A DNA stretch of 64,000 nucleotides from Polaromonas hydrogenivorans. GTDB taxonomy: Bacteria; Pseudomonadota; Gammaproteobacteria; Burkholderiales; Burkholderiaceae_C. Positions 9,295-16,841 of the stretch are shown one piece after another. Under the pieces are notes generated by a model that worked only from the letters and a program-made list of their open reading frames with translations, was not told where the DNA came from and ran no database searches. The stretch lies in contig NZ_CP157676.1 of assembly GCF_040105105.1 (NCBI RefSeq), forward strand, positions 1-64,000, in the 5' to 3' direction. Within the stretch, counting starts at the first letter, position 1, and each line of letters begins with the position of its first letter. The translations under genes were made by a program, and so were the position numbers.

Positions 9295-9903
9295 ATGCCC
9301 CTTTCACCCTCGACCCTTCAAGCCATCCAGCAAGCCGGCCTGGGCCTGTTCAACGCGCATCAGGCGGTCTCAGCCGACGTTCAAGCCGGCGGCGCCCGGG
9401 CGATGGCCCAGATGGCCAGCCAGCCGTTCAGCCCGGACAATGACGCGGCCTACAAAAAGCTGCTGCAGCTCGCCCGCATGGCGCACGAGCTGCAGGCCAT
9501 GGAGGAGCAGCTCAAGCTGCTCTATGCCCAGGCGAGCGAAGCCACCTCGCCCGACCTGCCCGTGCTCATCGCCCTGAGCAGCGACGGCGCGCGCGGCGAT
9601 GGCGGGCGAGCCGCACCGCGGCCGGACAAGGCCGGCGCCGAGGAGGCGGTGGTCAAGCCCGCCGCGGCCAAGCGATCGAAGGCGGCGAAGGTCAAGCAGT
9701 CGCGCCTGAGTCCCAACGACGAGAAAGTCATGGAAGTCTTGAAAAGCCTGCTCGACCGGCACAGCGCCAGGGTGGTCACGCAGGCCAGCCTGGCGCAGGC
9801 CACCGGCATTCCGCTGGGCTCCATTGGCCGGTCGCTGCGCAATCTGGTGGCCGCCGGGTCGATCAAAGAAGAGGGCGCCAAAGGCGCTTTTCGCCTGGGG
9901 TAG
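9295..9903 (+). CDS. Winged-helix DNA-binding protein, unknown role
   Basis: A protein of 202 residues with three visible parts. Residues 1-85 are helical and end in a leucine-rich segment (MAHELQAMEEQLKLLYAQA) suitable for a coiled coil. Residues 95-145 are a low-complexity linker rich in alanine and lysine. Residues 140-200 look like a winged helix: NDEKVMEVLKSLLDRH, then ASLAQATGIPLGSIGRSLRN as helix-turn-helix and GSIKEEGAKGAFRLG as wing. It starts with a good ribosome-binding site (GGAG, 7 bases upstream). The architecture suggests a dimeric transcriptional regulator or plasmid DNA-binding protein. No named family was recognised. Confidence 0.75.
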   Translation: MPLSPSTLQAIQQAGLGLFNAHQAVSADVQAGGARAMAQMASQPFSPDNDAAYKKLLQLARMAHELQAMEEQLKLLYAQASEATSPDLPVLIALSSDGARGDGGRAAPRPDKAGAEEAVVKPAAAKRSKAAKVKQSRLSPNDEKVMEVLKSLLDRHSARVVTQASLAQATGIPLGSIGRSLRNLVAAGSIKEEGAKGAFRLG

Positions 9904-10200
9904 GCCGCTTCGCTGCAGTGTCAAGCGGACTGGATGGCGTTGGAAGCGGGCATGGCTGCCGAGCGCAGTAGCGCGTAGCGCGCCGGCAACCCAACACAGA
10001 TCGGCTGAAATGCTTCAGGCGGGGCTGCAAGAAATCGCAAGCCATCGCCTGGCAAGACTTTTGATCCGTGCGGGGGCGCTACTCAATGGCTTTCGACTGT
10101 TGACCCATTTCACGCAAAGACGTCGGGCTCGGCAGGGGGCCTGCGCGCCACGGGCCGCTGCAGTTCTCCATCGTTGAGACGGGCGCCCAGCGGCACTTCG
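9904..10200. other. Gap without recognised genes
   Basis: No coding sequence with a recognisable family or good ribosome-binding site was found on either strand. Confidence 0.35.
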
Positions 10201-10253
10201 GGGGTCACTGCTGGGTTGCCAGGTGACCCCTCAAGGATGGTTCCATCCTTTGA
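10201..10253 (+). promoter_or_regulatory. Two adjacent stem-loops upstream of the hemerythrin gene
   Basis: GGGGTCAC (10201-10208) pairs with GTGACCCC (10223-10230). Directly after it, CAAGGATGG pairs with CCATCCTTTG across a two-base loop (10232-10252, one bulge). No T-run follows, so a simple intrinsic terminator is unlikely. An mRNA leader structure or attenuator for the hemerythrin-dehydrogenase pair is possible, 150 bp before its first start codon. Confidence 0.4.
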
Positions 10254-10403
10254 GGTTCTTCAGTGCGACTGGTAGGTGCCTGGCGTGGCGAGTTCCTACA
10301 CGGCCGCGGCAGCTTTTTCCACACGGCAGCCAGTGTTGCTGGGCCAAAGTGCCAAGGAATCCGATCCGCCCCGGGTCGGTACTCACCTTTTGGAACCCAC
10401 CTC

Positions 10404-10910
10404 ATGACCCAGACCCTGGCTTATGAAGACGCGGTGGATCTGCTGGATGCAGACCACAAAGCCGTCAAGAAGTTGTTCATCGATTTCAACGCGTTGTGCG
10501 AAGACAATGCGCCGGCCGAGCACAAGCAGCACATCGCCCGGCGCATCTGCCAGGAGCTGACGGTCCACGCGCAGATCGAGGAGGAGATTTTCTATCCCCA
10601 GGTGCGCGAGGCGATCGGCGACAACGCGTTGATGGACGAGGCGCTTGCGGAGCACACACAGGCAAAGGAGACGATCGCGCGGATCCAGGCCATGGATGCC
10701 AGCGACGAGGATTATGACGACACCGTGAAGGCGCTCGGAAAGCTCATCGATCACCATGTCCTCGAGGAGCGCGAGCAGATATTCCTGAAAGCGCGAAACG
10801 CCGCGCTGGACCTGCGGGGCATGGCGCCGGCACTGTTCGCCCGGAAAAAACAACTGCTAAGCGCGGCAAAGCCGCCTGCCTCGCGAGGCAAGAAGAGGGC
10901 AGCGGCATGA
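10404..10910 (+). CDS. Hemerythrin HHE-domain protein
   Basis: A 168-residue protein with the histidine and glutamate ligands of a hemerythrin four-helix bundle: DADHKAVKKLF near residue 12, ELTVHAQIEEEIFYP near 50, LAEHTQAKE near 80 and IDHHVLEERE near 112. The tail is lysine-, alanine- and arginine-rich (SRGKKRAAA). Such proteins bind a diiron centre and sense or carry oxygen, NO or iron, or aid damage repair. ATG 10404 is chosen because the conserved bundle begins soon after it. The stop overlaps the next gene by ATGA, so the two are translationally coupled. The pairing with a formaldehyde-dehydrogenase-type enzyme points to a stress or detoxification unit. Confidence 0.88.
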   Translation: MTQTLAYEDAVDLLDADHKAVKKLFIDFNALCEDNAPAEHKQHIARRICQELTVHAQIEEEIFYPQVREAIGDNALMDEALAEHTQAKETIARIQAMDASDEDYDDTVKALGKLIDHHVLEEREQIFLKARNAALDLRGMAPALFARKKQLLSAAKPPASRGKKRAAA

Positions 10911-12052
10911 AAGCGCTCGTCTACAACGGACCGCGCGATGTCCAGGTCAGGGATGTGCCCGATGCCAGGATCGAGCGCGCCACCGACGTGCTGGTGAAGA
11001 TCTCGAGCACCAACATCTGCGGCTCCGACCTGCACATGTACGAAGGGCGCACCGACATGGAGCCCGGGCGCATCCTGGGCCATGAAAACCTGGGCGAAGT
11101 CATCGAAGTCGGACCCGCTGTCGATCGGGTCAAGGTCGGCGACCGCGTCTGCCTGCCCTTCAACATCGGCTGCGGCTTTTGTGAACACTGCGAGAAGGGG
11201 TTGAGCGGGTTTTGCCTCACGGCCAATCCCGGCAATGCGGGCGCGGCCTACGGCTTTGCCGGCATGGGGCCCTACAGCGGGGGGCAGGCCGAGTATTTGC
11301 GGGTGCCCTACGGCGACTTCAATTGCCTGGTGCTGCCGCGCGGCTCGGAGGAAAAAGAGACCGACTACGTGATGCTCTCGGACATCTTCCCGACCGGCTA
11401 CCATGCGACCGAGCTGGCCGGCGTCAAACCCGGGGACTCTGTCGTGATTTATGGCGCTGGGCCGGTCGGCTTGATGGCAGCGAGCTCGGCCACGCTCAAG
11501 GGCGCGAGCATGGTGATGGTGGTCGATACCCACAAGGACCGCCTGCAGCTGGCCGAAAAGCTCGGCGCGATTGCGATCGACGACACCGAGGGCAACGGGG
11601 TGGAGCGCATCCTGGAGCTCACTGGGGGCAAGGGCGCGGACTGCGGCTGCGAATGCGTGGGTTACCAGTGCTGCAACATGCACCGCGAGGAGGTTCCCAA
11701 CCTCACCATGAACAACCTGGTGGCCACGGTCAAGGCGACGGGCGGCATCGGCGTGGTCGGCGTCTTCGTTCCGGAGGATCCGGGGGCCAGGGACAAGCTC
11801 GAAAAGCGCGGGCAGATGGCTTTTGACTTCGGGCAATTCTGGTTCAAGGGCCAGAAGATGGGTACGGGGCAAGCCAATGTCAAAGCCTATAACCGCTTGC
11901 TGAGCCGGCTGATAGAAAAGGACAAGGTCAAGCCGTCGTGGATCGTTTCGCACGAGTTGCCGCTGGAGCAGGCGCCCGAGGCGTATGAGAATTTCGACAA
12001 GCGCAAAACGGGCTGGACCAAGGTCGTGCTCAAGCCGGGAAAATCAAAATAG
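10907..12052 (+). CDS. Zinc-dependent dehydrogenase, formaldehyde dehydrogenase-like
   Basis: Medium-chain dehydrogenase of 381 residues, closest in pattern to glutathione-independent formaldehyde dehydrogenases. The catalytic zinc ligands are in NICGSDLHMYEG (Cys 38) and ILGHENLGEV (His 60 with Glu 61). The structural-zinc lobe is GCGFCEHCEKGLSGFC. The NAD-binding Rossmann fold is IYGAGPVGLMAA, with acidic MVVDTHKDR after it. The insert ADCGCECVGYQ is also typical of this group. The likely reaction is NAD-dependent oxidation of formaldehyde or another small aldehyde or alcohol. The start overlaps the hemerythrin stop by four bases, so they form an operon. An IS1595-type element begins 131 bp downstream. 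Confidence 0.88.
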   Translation: MKALVYNGPRDVQVRDVPDARIERATDVLVKISSTNICGSDLHMYEGRTDMEPGRILGHENLGEVIEVGPAVDRVKVGDRVCLPFNIGCGFCEHCEKGLSGFCLTANPGNAGAAYGFAGMGPYSGGQAEYLRVPYGDFNCLVLPRGSEEKETDYVMLSDIFPTGYHATELAGVKPGDSVVIYGAGPVGLMAASSATLKGASMVMVVDTHKDRLQLAEKLGAIAIDDTEGNGVERILELTGGKGADCGCECVGYQCCNMHREEVPNLTMNNLVATVKATGGIGVVGVFVPEDPGARDKLEKRGQMAFDFGQFWFKGQKMGTGQANVKAYNRLLSRLIEKDKVKPSWIVSHELPLEQAPEAYENFDKRKTGWTKVVLKPGKSK

Positions 12053-12183
12053 CACGAACAACACAGTCGTCCGCCAGGAACTCGCTTGGCCTGCCCATGC
12101 TTGGCATATGAATCGGTTAGAGCGTCACGGTAGGGTTGCCATGCTTTTGCAACCGGATCCGCACACCGGGATCCTTCAGGCAT

Positions 12184-13227
12184 GGCTATGTCACCGTTAA
12201 ATGTGGAATTCAAGCTCCCAGAAGCGTAGAGTGAACAGTGAATCTGTCAGGAGGTAGCCATGAACGCCGAGACATTCAATGGTGTGATGCAACAGGTTTC
12301 CCGGCTCACCCTGCGCCAGCGAGAATTGCTCAAAAAGCGGCTCGATGAACTCGACGGTCAGCAAGAAGGACTCGCTGTCATTGAGTCACAAAACGCGGCC
12401 CGTGCCTGCCCGCACTGCCATGGCACCGAGCTTTTCTTGCATGGCCAGGCCAACGGGTTGCAGCGCTACCGCTGCCGGGCATGCCGTCACACCTTCAACG
12501 CCTTGACGGGAACGGCCCTGGCACGGCTGCGCAAGAAGGGAAAATGGCTTGGCTTCAGCGCAGCGCTGGTGGCATCCCAGCCGCTTCGCCCGGCTGCGGC
12601 GACGCTGGGGATTCATCGCAACACCGCGCTGCGCTGGCGCCACCGCTTCCTCAGCGCGCTCAAGGCAGACCGTGCTGCGACGCTGCAGGGCATTACCGAA
12701 GCCGATGAGACGTATTTCCTGGAGTCGCACAAGGGTTGCAGAAAGCTGCAGCGCGCGCCTCGGCGTCGCGGTGGCAAAGCCAGCAAGCCGGGCTTGTCCG
12801 GCGAACTGGTGTGCGTTTTGGTGGCGCGCGACCGTGCTAGGCAGACGCTGGACTGGGTCACGGGCACCGGACAGATGAGCAAAGCCCAGTTGAGCAGCGC
12901 ATTGCAGCCGGTGCTGGCCAGGGATACGCTGCTGGTGAGCGACGGCAATCCGACTTACCGCTACTTTGCACAGGAGGCTGCAATTTCCCACGACGCCATC
13001 AACCTCAGCGCAGGCGTGCATGCCAAGGGCGCCGTCCACATTCAGAACGTCAATGCCTATCACGGGCGCCTCAAACAATGGCTCAATCGCTTTCACGGCG
13101 TCGCCACCCACTATCTGGACAACTACCTGGGCTGGTTCCGCTGCCTGGACAGCCACCACGCCACCTCCCGGAAAGGCGTCCTGGCTATGGCCCTGGGGAA
13201 ATTTCCACATTTAACGGTGACATAGCC
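12184..13227 (+). mobile_element. IS1595-family insertion sequence, complete
   Basis: A 1,044-bp element bounded by perfect 25-bp inverted repeats (12184-12208 and 13203-13227, starting GGCTATGTCACCG). It is flanked on both sides by the 8-bp direct repeat TCAGGCAT (12176-12183 and 13228-13235), an intact target-site duplication of the length usual for this family. The single transposase gene is intact, so the copy may be active and recently inserted. Confidence 0.93.
12260..13225 (+). CDS. IS1595-family (ISXO2-like) transposase
   Basis: Transposase of 321 residues. An N-terminal zinc ribbon (CPHCHG...RYRCRACRHTFN, residues 50-85) is followed by a helix-turn-helix (LGIHRNTALRWRHRF) and an ISXO2-type catalytic domain with EADETYFLESH near residue 155, LLVSDGNP near 228 and AKGAVHIQNVNAYHGRLKQW near 258 (the D, D and N/E region). 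A perfect ribosome-binding site (CAGGAGGTAGCC) precedes ATG 12260. The gene ends inside the right inverted repeat, so the repeat encodes the last residues. Confidence 0.92.
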   Translation: MNAETFNGVMQQVSRLTLRQRELLKKRLDELDGQQEGLAVIESQNAARACPHCHGTELFLHGQANGLQRYRCRACRHTFNALTGTALARLRKKGKWLGFSAALVASQPLRPAAATLGIHRNTALRWRHRFLSALKADRAATLQGITEADETYFLESHKGCRKLQRAPRRRGGKASKPGLSGELVCVLVARDRARQTLDWVTGTGQMSKAQLSSALQPVLARDTLLVSDGNPTYRYFAQEAAISHDAINLSAGVHAKGAVHIQNVNAYHGRLKQWLNRFHGVATHYLDNYLGWFRCLDSHHATSRKGVLAMALGKFPHLTVT

Positions 13228-13235
13228 TCAGGCAT

Positions 13236-13577
13236 AGGGTTCAACCTGTAATTCGTTGATGGGACCCATTGCAAGGTCGCCAGTTCAACCGATTCTTTAG
13301 TTTTCCATGGCGCGCGGTGGTGAATGACTGCAGCCTTGTACAAGCCGTTCGTCGGCGTCGATCAATAATTTCCAGGGCCTGGCCGCTGTCAACCCCTCAA
13401 CGCATCGATGAAATCCTCGGTGCCTTGCTGGACAAGCCGAAAGCCATCGCCGAGATTCCGGTTGTAGGCTACGCACGCTTGAGTTGGCAGCCCTAGCAAG
13501 CGGGGCAATGTGCGCTGTGAATTCAGGAACTGATCCCGGCATTACCGGTAAAAATCGCATGGCGCCAGAAGCATCCG
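13236..13577. other. Gap without recognised genes
   Basis: Nothing recognised on either strand between the IS1595-type element and the small membrane-protein frame. Confidence 0.35.
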
Positions 13578-13853
13578 TCAAAACGGCAAGAACATCCGCA
13601 GCAGCGCACTCCCGAACAGGAACATCCCGCTCACCACGGCGAAGAACAAAAACACCATTAAAAGCACGAAGCGCACGAGCCATCCGCCCAAGCCTCGCCT
13701 GGCGCGAGTAACCTCACTCTCACGAGCCGCATCCAGAGGCCTGCGGCGCGCACGGGCTGCAGCCAACAGCATTTCCTGCCAGCGTGGCACCCGCACGATG
13801 CCCTCTTCAGGGGCTTCGCGCAGGTCGATCTCCTCATCTCCGGCCGCAGGCAA
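13578..13853 (-). CDS. Small single-span membrane protein, possibly frameshifted from an N-terminal zinc ribbon
   Basis: A frame of at least 91 residues ends with a clear membrane span (WLVRFVLLMVFLFFAVVSGM) and LLRMFLPF. It is open upstream of the TTG at 13853 to about position 13990, reading arginine- and proline-rich residues. In the next frame, the start ATG at 14109 gives MAALSEAAQQGAIRCP, then CARRSPCCPHCGASFGDPA, a possible zinc ribbon. The two frames overlap around 13960, so one frameshift would join a zinc-ribbon head, a flexible linker and a membrane tail into a protein of about 175 residues. The head starts inside dispersed repeat copy B. No family was recognised. Confidence 0.4.
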   Translation of the reverse strand: MPAAGDEEIDLREAPEEGIVRVPRWQEMLLAAARARRRPLDAARESEVTRARRGLGGWLVRFVLLMVFLFFAVVSGMFLFGSALLRMFLPF

Positions 13854-14096
13854 TCGCTCGCGGGGATCCGATGCATCGCCAGCGGCCTTGGGCCGCCCGG
13901 CCGATGCACGCGCAGGAGGGAGTGTGCGGCGCGATGCGGTGGAAGGGCGGCGGCGTTCGTTTGGGCGCAGCAGGCGCAGATGGCGCAGGCGCGCGCGCCG
14001 GATCGCCGAAGCTGGCCCCGCAGTGCGGACAGCACGGTGAGCGCCTTGCGCACGTGGGTGTGGGGCACCGAATAGCCCCTTGCTGCGCGGCCTCGC

Positions 14097-14693
14097 TCAA
14101 AGCGGCCATGCTCAGCCGAGCGCGGATGACACCGCCCTGGCCGACAGAGGGCTCAAGGCTTCAAGCCTTGCAAGGCAAGCGGGCTTTCGCGCGCAGGGCG
14201 AACCGGATGGGGCTTGCGTCGGGGTGACACTGCAGCGTTGATCTTCAGGCTTACCGCGGTTTGCCATCGCCCCCGAGGAACTTGTGATGGCGGCGGCTGT
14301 TGCCGGCCCGCACGAAACCGTACTCAACTGATTGGCGCCAGAACATCCTTCAGGCCTGCGGGCCGCCCATCGCCAACCCATCGAAGCCGCACGTGCTCCG
14401 ACTGCGACGACATGGCCTTGCGGCTGCGGAGGGCGCGCCTGCGGGACCGAACACGCTGGCGAATCCTGCTGCGCGAGCGTCATGTTCACGCAGACGAACA
14501 ACTCCACGGCTGCGTAAACTTCCACGGTCTGCCTTGACGGCTTCGAAAATGCACGACTTCAAAAAACCAGTTTACGAAACCGTTTTATTCGTGGACGATG
14601 GTCTCGCAGCCGTGACGGTTCAGCTTCGATGTCGACATCGAACGGTTCGGAATCGTGAATCCACAGACGAAAACGTCCTCGCTGGCGATGCGC
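14097..14693 (+). repeat. Dispersed repeat, copy B, with about 160 bp extra
   Basis: Direct-orientation partner of 8604-9047. The blocks 14097-14206 and 14361-14693 match copy A; the 160 bp between them are absent from copy A. Flanking sequence differs after 14693 and 9047. Copy B abuts an IS66-type remnant on its right side. Confidence 0.7.
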
Positions 14694-14726
14694 ATCATGA
14701 CTTTTCGGGACCATGGACTTGGACCA

Positions 14727-15032
14727 TCACACGGGTCCCAGGCACGAGCGTGAAGTCGCGTTTGGACTGAGTGAGGTTACGTCCACGCCGGTTTGGCCGC
14801 CCGGCTTTCTGCCCGAGGCCACGCGCAGCGAGGCCGTCTTCTTCAAACCGTCGCAGGACGGCGGCTTGCTAGAGTTCTTGCTGTTCTTGGAGGCTTGAGC
14901 TTCGAACTCCTTGATGCGCAAACGCAGTCTTTCGACTTCGCTCGTGAGCGCCTGCACTTGCCCTTGCAGCGCTTGGGCTTTCTCGTTCATGGCCTGAAGC
15001 ATCGGGTCGGCGGTGGCGTTGGGTTCTTGCAC
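14727..15032 (-). pseudogene. IS66-family TnpC N-terminal remnant
   Basis: A coiled-coil stretch (LTSEVERLRLRIKEFEAQ) is followed by SKNSSKPPSCDGLKK and GRKPGGQTG, the hallmark N-terminal region of IS66-type TnpC transposases. After GGQTG the frame runs into unrelated residues, and the zinc-binding and DDE domains are absent. It is not a copy of the IS66-type elements at 50-61 kb, which carry a different N terminus. Confidence 0.7.
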
Positions 15033-15176
15033 CGCTTCAAGTTTGGCATAAACCCCTTGGCCTGAAATTCAGGAGGGCTGAACAGTCACTTTTTAGCCTG
15101 ACAACCCGCGCATTCTTTTGGTCTCACAGAGCAATGTTCGTTCGGCTGCGCTGAATTCCTTTAATTAAAGTAAAAT

Positions 15177-15201
15177 CAGACTAGTTAAATAAACTAGTCT
15201 G
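15177..15201. promoter_or_regulatory. Palindromic operator of the toxin-antitoxin pair
   Basis: CAGACTAGTT (15177-15186) and AACTAGTCTG (15192-15201) form a perfect 10-bp inverted repeat around AAATA, ending 6 bp before the antitoxin start. The surroundings (TTTAATTAAAGTAAAAT) are AT-rich and promoter-like. Antitoxins of this kind usually bind such palindromes to repress their own operon. Confidence 0.75.
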
Positions 15202-15207
15202 TTCATC

Positions 15208-15516
15208 ATGCAAATCACCCCTTCTTCGAGCGGCGCACCTGCTTGGCGCCTGCAAGATGCCAAGGCGCAATTCAGCGCTCTGGTCGATTGCGCCCTGCGC
15301 GGAGTGCCCCAGCATGTCACGCGCCGCGGCAAACAAGCCGTGGTTGTGCTGTCCGAACAAGATTTCCAGGCCTTGCAGCGCAGCGCGGCTAGCCGCCCCA
15401 GCAAGCCGGGCAACTTGATCGAGCATCTGCTGGCCATGCCCAAAGCGGCAGCGAGCCTTCCAGACGATGACTTCGGACGTCTCGAAGTGCAGCCGCGCGA
15501 CATTGATTTCACATGA
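15208..15516 (+). CDS. Phd/YefM-type antitoxin
   Basis: Antitoxin of 102 residues. The N-terminal domain has the Phd/YefM pattern: WRLQDAKAQFSALVDCAL, then PQHVTRRGKQAVVVLSEQDF near residues 30-50. The C-terminal half (LIEHLLAMPKAAASLPDDDF) is the flexible toxin-wrapping part. It overlaps the toxin gene by ATGA and has a perfect palindrome just upstream of its start, consistent with autoregulation. Plasmid or island maintenance is the likely role. Confidence 0.88.
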   Translation: MQITPSSSGAPAWRLQDAKAQFSALVDCALRGVPQHVTRRGKQAVVVLSEQDFQALQRSAASRPSKPGNLIEHLLAMPKAAASLPDDDFGRLEVQPRDIDFT

Positions 15517-15923
15517 TTTTGCTTGACACAGTGGTTGTATCCGAACTGCGCAAGACCCGGCCCAACGCCGGGGTGGTGGACTATTTGAAACAGCAAGCAG
15601 CACGAGCCGTTTTTATCAGTGCCCTGACGATCGGTGAGATTGAGTCCGGAATTGAGCGCCAGCGCTCCAAAAATGCGCAGTTCGCTGTAGAACTCGAACA
15701 GTGGCTGGCGGTCATGGAGATGGAGTTTGCCGACGCCATCCTGCCAGTAACGCCGGCCATTGCCAGGGTGTGGGGGCGTTTGTGCGTTCAGACAGGCAAC
15801 AAAGGCATTGACAACTTGATTGCCGCCACTGCGCTGTGCCATAACCTGACCGTCGTGACACGCAACTTGAAACACTTCGAGCCCACCGGCGTGCGCGTGC
15901 TCGATCCTTTCAGCGCCGTATAA
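15513..15923 (+). CDS. PIN-domain toxin (VapC/FitB-like)
   Basis: Ribonuclease toxin of 136 residues with the PIN-domain acidic residues: ILLDTVVVSELRK (Asp 5), SALTIGEIESGIE (Glu near 43) and GNKGIDNLIAATAL (Asp near 99), followed by VTRNLKHFEPTGVRVLDPF. The layout resembles the FitB branch of VapC toxins, which cleave RNA when freed from the antitoxin. Its start overlaps the antitoxin stop, so the pair is one operon, and all catalytic residues expected of the family seem present. Confidence 0.88.
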   Translation: MILLDTVVVSELRKTRPNAGVVDYLKQQAARAVFISALTIGEIESGIERQRSKNAQFAVELEQWLAVMEMEFADAILPVTPAIARVWGRLCVQTGNKGIDNLIAATALCHNLTVVTRNLKHFEPTGVRVLDPFSAV

Positions 15924-16130
15924 CGTCCGGATGAGGAGCGAGCGCCTGCCGAGGACAAGGCGAGCAAGATGGCAGCTATCAAGATGATGCCCGCGATGCA
16001 CGCCGAATTCCTGGCTCGTGGCGGCAGCCGGTGGCTCAAGCGGCTGCTGGCCGAGCCGCCAGCCAAATAGCCCGGCAACAGGAGCATTACCGCATCAATA
16101 ACAAACCCACAGCCATAACTGAGCCTCGCG
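15924..16130. other. Gap with a decayed coding tail
   Basis: A plus-strand frame of about 45 codons ends at 16070 with FLARGGSRWLKRLLAEPPAK. It looks like the C terminus of a lost gene, but no family was recognised. Confidence 0.3.
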
Positions 16131-16841
16131 GTGGCTATTTTGAGATTTGATTCGCCAGATTTGGCGAATCAAAAAGATGAGTATGGATTCAATGAAAAGA
16201 CCGACTATGCGGTTTTTACCCAAATGGGTGCAAACCTCAGCGGTGGTCTGCCAACGCACGAATATCAACTGACCATCGACGCGGCCAAGAAGGTGGCAGC
16301 AGGTCGCCTCGCGCTTGGCATGGCAAAGGAGTTGGGCATGGGCCACGGCAGCGCGCAGGCCGTGCCCAAATATTCTGGGGCACCTTTGACTTGCACTAGC
16401 GCATCATTCGGCGGCGCTTTGCCACGGTTCGGAGACGCTTCGCCATCATTCGGCGGCGCTTTGCCACGGTTCGGAGACGCTTCGCCATCATTCGGCGGCG
16501 CTTTGCCACGGTTCGGAGACGCTTCGCCATCATTCGGCGGCGCTTTGCCACGGTTCGGAGACGCTTTGCCATCATTCGGCGGCGCTTTGCCACGGTTCGG
16601 AGACGCTTTGCCATCATTCGGCGGCGCTTTGCCACGGTTCGGAGACGCTTTGCCATCATTCGGCGGCGCTTCGCCATGGTTCGGAGACGCTTTGCCATCA
16701 TTCGGCGGCGCTTTGCCACGGTTCGGAGACGCTTTGCCATCATTCGGCGGCGCTTCGCCATGGTTCGGAGACGCTTTGCCATCATTCGGCGGCGCTTTGC
16801 CACGGTTCGGAGACGCTTTGCCATCATTCGGTGCGGTTTGA
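16131..16841 (+). CDS. Antirepressor fragment fused to a 14-residue repeat tract
   Basis: Residues 18-55 (FNEKTDYAVFTQMGANLSG, then HEYQLTIDAAKKVAA) match the AntA/AntB phage antirepressor domain, but its first part is missing and the usual continuation stops soon after. From residue 92 the frame reads through ten 14-residue repeats of the type SFGGALPRFGDASP, with L/S and R/W changes. The opposite strand is also open over the tract (260 residues, PNDGKASPNRGKAP repeats), because the 42-bp unit is a multiple of three. A remnant read into a minisatellite is as likely as a real protein. Confidence 0.4.
   Translation: MAILRFDSPDLANQKDEYGFNEKTDYAVFTQMGANLSGGLPTHEYQLTIDAAKKVAAGRLALGMAKELGMGHGSAQAVPKYSGAPLTCTSASFGGALPRFGDASPSFGGALPRFGDASPSFGGALPRFGDASPSFGGALPRFGDALPSFGGALPRFGDALPSFGGALPRFGDALPSFGGASPWFGDALPSFGGALPRFGDALPSFGGASPWFGDALPSFGGALPRFGDALPSFGAV
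16404..16831. repeat. Minisatellite: ten 42-bp tandem repeats
   Basis: The unit starting TCATTCGGCGGCGCTTTGCC begins at 16404 and recurs every 42 bp, with a last partial unit at 16824. Units differ only at a few sites (CTTCG/CTTTG and CCACG/CCATG), and the variants form a higher-order pattern in the right half, where CCATGG units alternate. This is recent expansion by slippage or unequal recombination. Confidence 0.95.

Noticed and set aside
16404..16831. CRISPR array
   Set aside because: The 42-bp units are contiguous and nearly identical with no variable spacers, so it is a minisatellite.
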